Shown here in pieces: positions 1 through 9,900 of a stretch of DNA of 64,000 nt. The translations under genes were made by a program, and so were the position numbers. How positions within the stretch are numbered: the first letter of the stretch is position 1; the number at the start of each line of letters is the position of its first letter. Origin of the DNA: Flavobacterium sp. LHD-80 (lineage in GTDB: Bacteria > Bacteroidota > Bacteroidia > Flavobacteriales > Flavobacteriaceae). Below the pieces are notes generated by a model that had not been told where the DNA came from, did not search any database, and worked only from the letters and a program-made list of their open reading frames with translations. The stretch spans positions 1 through 64,000 of the forward strand of contig NZ_JAVFVS010000008.1 in assembly GCF_030929605.1 (NCBI RefSeq), given 5' to 3'.

Positions 1-2286
1 GCATATACTGTTAGTCCTGCTCTTCCGGGCGGTCTTTCACTGGACGGGTCGACCGGAGCGATTTCTGGTACTCCTACGGGAAGTTCGGCTGCAGCAAATT
101 ATGTAATCACTGCGACCAATTCGTGTGGCAGTACAACAGCAACGGTAAATATCACGGTAAATCCACTCCCAACAGTAAACCCAATAGCAGGAGGTGCAAC
201 ATCAGTGTGTACAACATTAACAACTCCAGCTTTTACAAATACAACCCCATCAGGAACTTGGTCAATTATTAATGGTACCGGTACAGCGACGATTAATAGC
301 TCGTCAGGAGTTGTAACCGCAGGAAATGCTGGAGATGTAACAGTGGTGTATACCGTTACAAGCGGAGGTTGCTCAAATACTGCAACTACAACTTTAACGA
401 TTAAGCCAAATAATCCAGCGCCAACGGTTGGAACACCAACTAAACCACTTTGTTCAACAAATGGAGCAAGTGTAACATTAAGTGGTGTGCCAGCTTCAGG
501 AAATTTATTCGTAGATAATGGAACTACAGTTGTTAGTAGACCTTACACTTCGAGTACAATTGGTGGATTAGTACCAGGAACGTATCGATTTGCTTTAGAT
601 AATGGCTGTACAGTAACGTATTCTGCAGCGGTAACAGTACTCGCTAATACATTTACTAGCGGTGGTTGGTCATATGGCAGCGCTCCAACATCTGACAATT
701 ACGTTGATTTTGCTTTAGGTACGACTATTACAGCAGATGTAACATATTGTTCGGTAACTGTAAGTAATACTGCAGTTGTAACAGTAGATACAGGAAAAAC
801 ATTAACTGTTACAAATGGAGTACACGTTATTCCTGGAAGTCAATTAATTTTTGAGAACAGTTCAAGTTTACTACAGACTACTCCAGACAAAACCATAAAT
901 ACAGGAACTATTAAATACAAACGTAAGAGTACCAAAATCCGCCAGGCTGATTATGTGTATTGGTCAACACCAGTTTATAATATGCTTTTGGGAGCTGTTT
1001 CACCTTTAACAGATCCAACAAAAATGTATGCTCACAATGGTTCGGGATGGATTTATAAGCCGGGAAGCACTATTATGGTTGAGGGTAAAGGTTATATTAT
1101 TCGTGGAGAAGAAGGAACTTCAAATACGGTGCGAAATGATTTTGAGGCAACTTTTACAGGAACTCCTATAAATGGTGATATTACGAGCGAAGTAATGACA
1201 GGTAATAAGTTTTACTTAATTGGAAATCCATACCCTTCAGCTTTGTTTGCTGATAAGTTTATAGTCGATAATCCAAATTTAACAGGTACACTCTATTTTT
1301 GGACACATAATAAACCAGTGGTTTTAGGTGGTGCTTACGAATATGGTGATGATGATTATGCGGTGTATAATTTAAGTGGTGGTACAGGTGTAGGTGCGCC
1401 ATCCGGAACAAGCAATCCAGCAGGATCGGCTCCTGACGACTCAGATAATATTCAATATGGACCTAGTGGTTATATTGGAGCTGGACAAGGTTTCTTTGCT
1501 GGAATTAAAACTACTGGTACTATCACTTTTAGTAATATTATGCGTATTGGAGGAGCAAATAATGGCTTGTTTTTTAAACCTGGAAAAAATTCGAAAACAG
1601 CTGTTTTAGAAAAACATCGCGTTTGGTTAAATATGACAAATACAGGAGGTGCTTTCAAACAATTGCTGGTTGCATATGTAGAAGGAGCAACCAATACTTA
1701 TGACGATCGATACGATGGAATAAGTTTTGATGGTAATCAATATCTCGATTTTTACAGTATAAATGTGGGTGCTAAATTCGCTATTCAAGGACGCAGTTTG
1801 CCATTTGCAGATACTGACGTTGTTCCATTAGGATATCGTTCTGCGATTGCTGGAGATTTTACGATTTCAATCGACCATGCAGATGGTAATATGAACACTC
1901 AAAAAATCTATATTGAGGATAAATCTACAGGTAAAATTCATGATTTAACAGAAAGCAATTATACTTTTACTACAGCAATTGGAACTTTTACAGATCGTTT
2001 TGTTCTTCGATATACTAATAAATCTTTAGGAACAGGTGACTTTGAAAATATTGAAAAAGGTATTACGGTTTCTGTAAAAGATAAAGCGGTTAAGGTAATT
2101 TCTTCAAATGAAGCGATCCAAGATGTTTCAATTTTTGATGTTGCCGGGAAACTGCTTTATACTAAAAAGAAAGTGGGAACATCAGAATTAGTGATCTCAA
2201 ATTTACCATCAAGCAATCAAGTTTTACTAGTCGATATAACACTTGAAAACGGATATAAAACAACAAGAAAAATTATTTTTCAATAA
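1..2286 (+). CDS. T9SS-exported surface protein, 5' end outside window
   Basis: The reading frame is open from base 1, so at least 761 C-terminal residues are present and the start lies upstream. The visible N-terminal part (residues 1-210) is made of Thr/Ser/Gly-rich Ig-like units; the first contains LPGGLSLDGSTG and SGTPTGS, the pattern of putative Ig (He_PIG) domains of bacterial adhesins. From about residue 219 (GGWSYG) to 680 comes the module shared with the next three genes (YVYWSTPV, GKGYIIRG, GTLYFWTHN, YEYGDDDYA). The last 80 residues are a T9SS sorting tail ending TTRKIIFQ, in my reading the type C class. Probably a cell-surface adhesin or matrix protein; the substrate is unknown. 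Confidence 0.85.
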   Translation, partial: AYTVSPALPGGLSLDGSTGAISGTPTGSSAAANYVITATNSCGSTTATVNITVNPLPTVNPIAGGATSVCTTLTTPAFTNTTPSGTWSIINGTGTATINSSSGVVTAGNAGDVTVVYTVTSGGCSNTATTTLTIKPNNPAPTVGTPTKPLCSTNGASVTLSGVPASGNLFVDNGTTVVSRPYTSSTIGGLVPGTYRFALDNGCTVTYSAAVTVLANTFTSGGWSYGSAPTSDNYVDFALGTTITADVTYCSVTVSNTAVVTVDTGKTLTVTNGVHVIPGSQLIFENSSSLLQTTPDKTINTGTIKYKRKSTKIRQADYVYWSTPVYNMLLGAVSPLTDPTKMYAHNGSGWIYKPGSTIMVEGKGYIIRGEEGTSNTVRNDFEATFTGTPINGDITSEVMTGNKFYLIGNPYPSALFADKFIVDNPNLTGTLYFWTHNKPVVLGGAYEYGDDDYAVYNLSGGTGVGAPSGTSNPAGSAPDDSDNIQYGPSGYIGAGQGFFAGIKTTGTITFSNIMRIGGANNGLFFKPGKNSKTAVLEKHRVWLNMTNTGGAFKQLLVAYVEGATNTYDDRYDGISFDGNQYLDFYSINVGAKFAIQGRSLPFADTDVVPLGYRSAIAGDFTISIDHADGNMNTQKIYIEDKSTGKIHDLTESNYTFTTAIGTFTDRFVLRYTNKSLGTGDFENIEKGITVSVKDKAVKVISSNEAIQDVSIFDVAGKLLYTKKKVGTSELVISNLPSSNQVLLVDITLENGYKTTRKIIFQ

Positions 2287-2307
2287 ATAAAAATAGTTTT
2301 AAATAAC

Positions 2308-2345
2308 AAAAAAGCCATTTCTTTTATGAGAAATGGCTTTTTTGT
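2308..2345 (+). terminator. Rho-independent terminator
   Basis: Perfect stem AAAAGCCATTTCT / AGAAATGGCTTTT with a short TTATG-type loop and a T run, 22 bp after the stop of the first surface-protein gene. Confidence 0.85.
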
Positions 2346-2374
2346 TGCCTGTAAAATATCACTAAAAGTGGGTA

Positions 2375-5300
2375 TTGCACAAGTATATCGGAGTTCTTAA
2401 ATTTCAGAAAATTCGTATATTATTAATTGATCTGATTTTTTTGATTTTGATTAGAAAATTACTTTATGCAGTCATCTTGACTGTGTTTTTTGGGAACTTT
2501 GAATTTTATGGACAACAAGGAAAAGTGGATGTCACTTTTAATACGCTGGATGACGGTTCAATCGGAGATGGATTTGATGGTCCGGTTCAGACTTTATCTT
2601 TGCAGTCTGATCAGAATCTAATTGTAGGTGGTGAATATTTAAACCTGAACGGAATTTCTTCTTCTTATTTGACACGCTTGACACCAAACGGCACAATTGA
2701 TGAAAATTTTCATACCGGAAGTGGTTTTAATGGGAAAATTTATGCATCATGCATTCAGCCTGATGGGAAAATAATTGTGGGTGGCAATTTTACCTCATAT
2801 AATGGTCTAAGTGCAGGGAGACTTATTCGTCTAAATCCAGACGGAAGCATCGACCCTTCCTTTAATACCTCAATAGGGGCTCCAACAGGATTTATATATG
2901 ATATTGCACTTCAGCCTGATGGGAAAATAATTATTTGCGGAAGCTTTACAAAATATAATAATGCAACTGCAAATTATGTTGCCCGAATTTTAACAAACGG
3001 ATCTTTAGATACTTCTTTTGCAGGTTCGGGGGCATCGACGATAAAAAATGTCAAAGTTTTAAATGATGGAAAAATAGTACTTTCAGGAAATTTTACCAAT
3101 TTTAATGGTACGCAAATCAACAGAATTATTCGTTTAAATAATGATGGACGAACAGATCTAACTTTTAACGTAGGAGAAGGTTTTGATAGTGAGGTCAGCG
3201 CGATGGCAGTTCAGCCAGACGGTAAAGTTATTCTGGGAGGAAAGTTTACCAGTTATAATGGTATCACAGCAAATAGAATTGTCAGAATACTGCCGGACGG
3301 AAGTGTGGATCCTTCTTTCTTTACAGGTTCTGGGTTTAATTCTGGAGCTGTTCTAGCGTTTAAAATTGATTCATTTGGAAATATCATGGTTGGTGGATCT
3401 TTTTCATCAGGAACTTATAATGGATCCAGCGTTAATCGAGTGTGTATTTTAGATAATTTAGGGTTTTTAAAAAGTGATATTGATTTTGGATCTGGCCCAG
3501 CAACCGCTTCCGTTTTTGCATTAGAGAGTGATGCCGAAGGGGCTTGGTATATTGGAGGTTCTTTTTTGGTATTCGATGGTTTAAACCAAGGAAGATTGGC
3601 CAAGATTAATTCTGATGGAGATTACGATACAGGTTATTTGGCATCCGGAATAGGACTTGACAATTCAGTTTATAAAATTCTGCCTTTAGAAAATGGAAAA
3701 TCAATGGCATTTGGCAATTTTAAGAAATTTAATGGCAAAACCGTTTCTAGAATTGTCAAGCTTTTAGAAGATGGTTCATCTGACCCTGATTTTAATTTTG
3801 GTCAGAACGGAGCCAATAATTTGATTAAAACTGCAGTTCAACAGCCTGACGGGAAAATCATTTTTGGCGGAAATTTTACAAAGTACAATGAAACAGTAAT
3901 CAATCGTATCATACGAATTTTACCAAACGGATCTGTTGATCCTTCTTTTAATGTGACTTCGGGCTGTAACAGTCAAGTTTATGCAATAGCAATACAGCCT
4001 GATGAAAAAATCATTGTTGCTGGAGGTTTTGCTAAGTATAATGATGTAAAAGTGGGTGGAATAATTAGACTTTTGCCTAATGGTTCTGTAGATACGAGTT
4101 TTAACTCTGGACTTGGCGCAAATGCCATTATTGAGTCGGTTTTACTTCAGCCAGACGGAAAACTTTTGGTAGCTGGACGATTTACTACTTTTGATGGCAT
4201 CTCATTTCCTCATTTGATACGCTTAAATACAGATGGAAGTATTGATCCAACTTTTACCATTGGTTCAGGATTTAACAAAAACGTTTATGCTTTGGCATTG
4301 CAGTCTGATCAAAAAATAATAGTTGGCGGAAATTTTACAAGTTTCAAAGATGTCACGCAAAGAAGGATTTTGCGATTAAATCCAAACGGAAGTTTAGATG
4401 CAACATTTGAGTCGGGTGCGGGTTTTAGCAAAGGAGAAGTAAGAAGTATATTAATACAGCCAGATGATCGTATTTTAGCTGGTGGTACTTTTTCAGGGAA
4501 TTACAAAACCACTCCATCATTGCGATTAATGCGATTGCTAAAAAACGGAAGTGTCGATGATTCTTTTGATGCTCAGTTAAACAATAAACTCTTCACAATG
4601 AGTTTTTCTTCAGATTTCAAACTCTTGATTGGAGGAGATTTTAATTCGGTTTCAGGGATTTCTAAACATAGAATTGCAAGATTGAAACTTTGTTTAGAAT
4701 CGACAGTTTGGAATGGAACTGCATGGTCAAATGAGTTTCCGTCTGGTGGAAAAGAATTATTTTTTAAAGAAGATTATCCAGAATTAACATCGGCCAATGT
4801 ATGTAGCTGTAGTATTGACGAAGGAAAAAAAGTTACCTTATTAAGTGGAAACACTTTGGGAATTGAATTTTCATATTCAGGTTTAGGAACTTTAATTTTA
4901 GAGGATTCGGCAAATTTATATCAGCCAGATGATGATATTAAGAATACAGGAATAATTAATCTAAAGCGAAATTCATCACCTATTTTAAAATCAGATTATA
5001 CGTATTGGTCGTCGCCTGTAGCAAGTCAAAAATTGGCTGATGTTTCTCCAAATACTCCTTCAGATAAATATTATTCTTATGATCCTGTCGTAAGGGCTTG
5101 GAATCATGAAAATGGAACAAATACAATGGCATTGGGTAAAGGTTATATTATTCAAGGCCCTTGGAATTTCTCGGCTACTGTTCCTTCAAGTTATGAAGCA
5201 ACTTTTAAAGGGGTTCCAAATAATGGCAAAATAAATGTCAATTTAAAGACAGGGAATGTGATTTTCAATTTAATAGGAAACCCTTATCCATGCACAATTG

Positions 5301-6301
5301 ATGCCGATATTTTTTTGAAAGAAAATGAATCAAAAATAAAAGGAACTTTATATTTCTGGACACATAATACGCCTATTTCTAATAACGAGTATTCATCTGA
5401 TGATTATGCTGTCTACAATTTGCTCGGTGGCGTTGGAACTCGAGGAAGTTTAGCCAATGGTGTAAATAATAGTACTCCAGATAACACAATTGCATCAGGA
5501 CAAGCTTTTTTTGTTGGATGTAAAAATGCAGGTACGATTGAATTCAGTAACAAAATGCGAATGCAACAGCGTAATTCTACTTTTTTTAAACCTAATAAAA
5601 ATAGTAAAATTCAAAAAAGCGGAATTGAAAAGCAAAGAATATGGCTCGATTTACAGAACAAAGAAGGTGTATTTAAGCAAATTTTGATTGGTTATGCCGA
5701 GGGAGCTTCAAACTCTTATGATGAAAATTATGATGCAGACTCTTTTAATGGGAATGAGTTTGCAGATTTTTATAGCATATGTGAGAATAAAAATTTAGCT
5801 ATTCAGGGAAGAGCTTTTCCTTTTGAAAAAACAGATTCAGTACTACTTGGTTACACAACGATAGTAAGTGGAGAATTCAGCATAAATATTGACCACATCG
5901 ATAATCAGTTTTTAAATATGGATGTGTATATAGAAGATAAGGAAAAGCAGGTAACATATAATTTAAAAGACGGTCCTTATGTATTTAAAACTGAGAAAGG
6001 AACTTTTAATAGTAGGTTTGAATTAAAATATGTTGATAAAGAATTAAATAGTGGAGAATTTAGTACCACTACCAGAAATGTTTTTATTTCAGTAAAAGAC
6101 AAACAAATTCATATAGAAACGCCGAACGAATTAATTGAAGAAGTTGAAGTTTATGATATTGCTGGAAAGATACTTTATAAAAAAACTAAAATTAGTTCAT
6201 CTAGTTTGTCTATTCAAAAAGTAATTTCAGCTAATGGAGTTTTATTTGTTACTGTAAAATTAGAAAATGGTTTTTCAACTTCAAGAAAAGTAATTTTTTA
6301 A
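2375..6301 (+). CDS. Delta-60 repeat (DUF5122) surface protein with T9SS tail
   Basis: 1308 residues. A hydrophobic segment ending near FEFYGQQG (residues 25-47) looks like a signal peptide. Residues about 50-775 hold 14 copies of a 50-60 residue delta-60 repeat (core QPDGKIIVGGNFTSYNG ... RLNPDGSIDPSFN). Fourteen copies would fit two seven-bladed beta-propellers, which is inference. From about residue 778 (VWNGTAWSN) the protein carries the C-terminal module shared with its three neighbours, then a sorting tail ending TSRKVIF. The start is uncertain: 2375 is TTG, and other TTG codons at 2441 and 2447 would leave a shorter, better signal peptide (MIRKLLYAVILTVFFG). No metal-binding or catalytic motif was seen; likely a surface binding protein. 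Confidence 0.85.
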   Translation: MHKYIGVLKFQKIRILLIDLIFLILIRKLLYAVILTVFFGNFEFYGQQGKVDVTFNTLDDGSIGDGFDGPVQTLSLQSDQNLIVGGEYLNLNGISSSYLTRLTPNGTIDENFHTGSGFNGKIYASCIQPDGKIIVGGNFTSYNGLSAGRLIRLNPDGSIDPSFNTSIGAPTGFIYDIALQPDGKIIICGSFTKYNNATANYVARILTNGSLDTSFAGSGASTIKNVKVLNDGKIVLSGNFTNFNGTQINRIIRLNNDGRTDLTFNVGEGFDSEVSAMAVQPDGKVILGGKFTSYNGITANRIVRILPDGSVDPSFFTGSGFNSGAVLAFKIDSFGNIMVGGSFSSGTYNGSSVNRVCILDNLGFLKSDIDFGSGPATASVFALESDAEGAWYIGGSFLVFDGLNQGRLAKINSDGDYDTGYLASGIGLDNSVYKILPLENGKSMAFGNFKKFNGKTVSRIVKLLEDGSSDPDFNFGQNGANNLIKTAVQQPDGKIIFGGNFTKYNETVINRIIRILPNGSVDPSFNVTSGCNSQVYAIAIQPDEKIIVAGGFAKYNDVKVGGIIRLLPNGSVDTSFNSGLGANAIIESVLLQPDGKLLVAGRFTTFDGISFPHLIRLNTDGSIDPTFTIGSGFNKNVYALALQSDQKIIVGGNFTSFKDVTQRRILRLNPNGSLDATFESGAGFSKGEVRSILIQPDDRILAGGTFSGNYKTTPSLRLMRLLKNGSVDDSFDAQLNNKLFTMSFSSDFKLLIGGDFNSVSGISKHRIARLKLCLESTVWNGTAWSNEFPSGGKELFFKEDYPELTSANVCSCSIDEGKKVTLLSGNTLGIEFSYSGLGTLILEDSANLYQPDDDIKNTGIINLKRNSSPILKSDYTYWSSPVASQKLADVSPNTPSDKYYSYDPVVRAWNHENGTNTMALGKGYIIQGPWNFSATVPSSYEATFKGVPNNGKINVNLKTGNVIFNLIGNPYPCTIDADIFLKENESKIKGTLYFWTHNTPISNNEYSSDDYAVYNLLGGVGTRGSLANGVNNSTPDNTIASGQAFFVGCKNAGTIEFSNKMRMQQRNSTFFKPNKNSKIQKSGIEKQRIWLDLQNKEGVFKQILIGYAEGASNSYDENYDADSFNGNEFADFYSICENKNLAIQGRAFPFEKTDSVLLGYTTIVSGEFSINIDHIDNQFLNMDVYIEDKEKQVTYNLKDGPYVFKTEKGTFNSRFELKYVDKELNSGEFSTTTRNVFISVKDKQIHIETPNELIEEVEVYDIAGKILYKKTKISSSSLSIQKVISANGVLFVTVKLENGFSTSRKVIF

Positions 6302-6327
6302 TGAACTTTTCTATTTAGAAAAATGAC

Positions 6328-6360
6328 CCGTTTGTGTCTTTTCAAACGGATTTTTTCTTT
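6328..6360 (+). terminator. Rho-independent terminator
   Basis: Stem CCGTTTG / CAAACGG with an 8-base loop, followed by ATTTTTTCTTTT, 26 bp after the stop of the delta-60 gene. Confidence 0.75.
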
Positions 6361-6913
6361 TGCATTTTTTTCACAGAATTATCATCGACTAGACGTTTTT
6401 TCTTGGCATTTTTTTTAAGAGATGTCTGATTTTTTAAAATGAATTGAAAATTTAAAAAATGTAGATTTTAGAATTTCAGATGATTTGCAAAATTTAAAAG
6501 ACCAATAACATGAAAAAAAAATATTTGAAAGAAATAACTTAAAATTAAAGATATCTAAAAGAACTTTAAATTATAAGTGATTGTTTTTTAAATAGTTGTT
6601 AAAAATTTGTAAATTGTTTAAGGGTATTTCTGATAAATTTACCCAACAATATTATTGTTAGTTTTTACATTTTTTAAATAGAAAATAGACTTAAAAATAG
6701 AATTGCCTTTATCGCCCCCTTTCTTCCTAAAATCAAATACTTAATGTGAACATTTAAATACCAAATTTAGGGAACAAAATTACTTTACACGATTACTTTT
6801 TCATTATTGTCCAGGCCTATTATTAGAATCCCTGTTGAATGTGGTATTTGAGATTGCAGAATAAATTTTCAGTTGAATCTGAATTTAATTTTTGTTATTT
6901 AAAAAGCTACAGT
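6361..6913. other. Intergenic leader region without a convincing gene
   Basis: About 550 very AT-rich bases. No open frame with coding character was seen. An in-frame ATG at 6839 would extend the next gene by 25 residues, but those residues are not signal-like. The last 80 bases resemble the leader of the gene at 12709 (GAATCT ... TTTAATTTTT ... TTTAAAA.GCTAC.GT directly before ATG), so this is probably a transcribed, duplicated 5' UTR. Confidence 0.5.
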
Positions 6914-9900
6914 ATGAAAAAAACATTACTTGTCTCAGTACTAGTTTGTCTTCCTGTTTTTCTTTTGGCACAAACTACAGCAACATTTACATTAGGAGGT
7001 ACACAAACCTTTGTTAGTCCGGCTGGCGTTACCAGTATTACCGTGCAGGCTTGGGGTGCTGGTGGTGGTGGTGGAAGTTCTACAACGCCTGGTTTTGGTG
7101 GTGCAAGAGGAGGATCTGGTGGTGGAGGTGGAGCTTTCGCGAGTACAGCTTTAACAATAACATCAGGCGAAACATTAACAGTTGTAGTTGGAATTGGAGG
7201 TAAAGGTGTCGATAACAATAATGGAGGGAATGGAGGCTCTTCAAGCATAACTGGTTATTCTATTCTAGGAGAAGGAGGAAAAGGAGGTTTGTTAAATAAT
7301 GGTAGTTTAGTTTTAGGTGGAGCTGCTGGTTTAGTAACAAATTCTACGGGAACGACAAGAACATCAGGAACGGCTGGAGGTAATGGAGAGTCTGGCTTTA
7401 CAGATGATACCGGGGCAATTATAAGTTCAGGCGCAGGAGGTAACGGAGCTAATGGTGGTGGTCTTGGAGGAGCGGCTCTTGCAACAGCTTTTACTACTAA
7501 TTATGGAAACCCAGGCGCAGCACCAGGAGGAGGTGGAAGCGGAGGAAGATCTTCCTTTTTTGGTGGAGCAAGACGTGGTGGCGATGGAGGTAACGGAAAA
7601 ATTACGATTACCTATAATTGTCCAACTTATAGTTTGACCAATACCACAGCAACTGCTGTAAATGTTTGTTCAGGAACTTCATCTGAAATTACTTTGACCG
7701 GAAATCTGCCTATCGGGCTTTATTCGGTTTCTTATGATATTCAAGGTACAGCACAGACTCCAGCATCAATGAAAGTCACCACGGCAGGAACGGGAAGTTT
7801 TATTGCGACCGGTTTTACAACTGTGGGAACAAGAACGGTTAAAATTACAGCTTTATCATCTGGATCAAGTTCCGTTGCGTCAGAGAATTGCAGTTCGCCC
7901 ATTATTACAAATAACTTTGCAGATGTAACAGTAAATTCATCTGGAACAGCTCCAGTCGCGTTAGCAGGAAGCAATGCGACTTGTACACAAATTACTGCAA
8001 ATTGGCAGGCGGTTGCTGGAGCAACGTATTATGAATTAGATGTTTCAACAGTAAATACCTTTGCTACTTTTGTGGTGGGTTGTAGCGCGCTTAATGTTGG
8101 AAATGTACTGTCCCATGTTGTTTCTGGAAGTACAAATACAACCTATTATTATAGAGTACGAGCTTTTAACGGAAGTTGTATCAGCTCAAATTCTAATACA
8201 ATAACATATGCAACACCTCTAGCTCCAGTAACTCCAACCTTGGCTGCTATTCCAATAACAGGGAATGCCTGTACACAGTTTACGGTAAATTGGAATGCCG
8301 TTCCAAATGCCACAAGTTATACTATTCAGTGGTCGACAACTGCGGCTAACTTTAGTCCAGTTTTAGGAACTGCTACCAATGTGACAGCTACAAATTATAC
8401 AATAGCAGGATTAACCAGCGGGACTTCTTATAGATATCGAATCGCCGCCGTTAATGGTTGCGGTACTAGTGGATATCTAATAGGAGATGCTACACCATCA
8501 GGTTCTGTACTTGGAGCACCAGGAGGCTTAGGACATAGCAATATTTTATGCACTCAATTTAATACTTCATGGACTCCAGTAACTGGTGCAACGAGCTATG
8601 AAGTGCAACGAGCAACAGACGCTGGATTTACAACTGGGGTTGTTTCGTTTACTGGCATAACGACAAATTCATTTACAATAACTGGTTTGACTTCTCTTGG
8701 CACATATTATTATCGTGTACGTGCAATTAATGGTTGTGGGAATAGTCCGTATTCAAGTGGAGGTCCAGTAACAATGAACAATGCATTACCTGCTGCGCCT
8801 ACAAATGTTGCATATACTTCAGCTACACTATATTGTAGCGAATTTACAATAACTTGGACTGCTTCTATGGGAGCTGTCGATTATACAGTCCAACGGGCAA
8901 CCGATGCTGGTTTCACGGCAGGGTTTGTTTCTGTTGGCGGAATAACAGGTACAAGTTATACTTTTACAGGTTTAGTGTCAAATACAAATTATTATTATAG
9001 GGTTTATGCCCGAAATGGCTGTGGGACTAGTACTGCAGCTGGGACACCTACTCCAGCTTTTGTTAAAACCAATAGTCCCGCAACAGCGCCTACTGTTTCA
9101 GCAGATGGTGCTTTAACAATTTGTCAAACAGATGGTGTTAATCTTACTTCGAGCCTCGCACCCTCTGGTTACTCTTATTTATGGTCTACTGGCGCAGTAT
9201 CTCAAAGTATATTCGTGACAGCTACAGGAAGCTATACAGTTCAGTTTACTAAAACTGGCGGATGCAATAGCCCTTCATCAGCAGCATCAAATGTTGTTAT
9301 TCAAGGTTTGCCAACAGCAACCGCAGGTGGTTCTCAAACAATTTGTTCCAATGGCTCTGCAACAGTAAGTGGAGCATCAGCTACTAATGGTACAATTAAA
9401 TGGACCTTTAGTGGAGGCGCAGGAACTCTTTCAGGAGATACTACGCTTACTCCAACTTACACTCCTGCATTTGGTGGAGCAGCTAGAACTGTTATTTTAA
9501 CTTTAACAGTCACAAGTAATAATACTTGCGCACCTCAAATCGCAACTGCAACTTATACAGTAAATATTCAAGCAGCGCCTACGGTGTCAATTACCGGATC
9601 TAAAATTATTTGTGCAAATGAGACGGCAACAGTTTTGGCTGGAGAAGTTAACGTTGCAAATGGGAATGTTTCATGGACACATGATGGATTAGGCACTCTT
9701 TCAAATAGTACAACTTTAACGCCAACCTACAATTCCGTTGCGGGTGATGCCGGAAAACAAGTTACTCTGACTTTGACTGTAACAGCCTCACCAGCTTGTA
9801 CAACTGCTTATACTGTTTCAGATATATATCCTATTGCTGTTCGATCTGAAAATACAGTAACGGCAGCATCTTTGTCACCGGTTTTATGTGTTAATACATT

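Noticed and set aside
6839..6913. 25-codon extension of the giant surface protein
   Set aside because: The added residues would bury the signal peptide; ATG 6914 is preceded by a leader shared with its paralogue.
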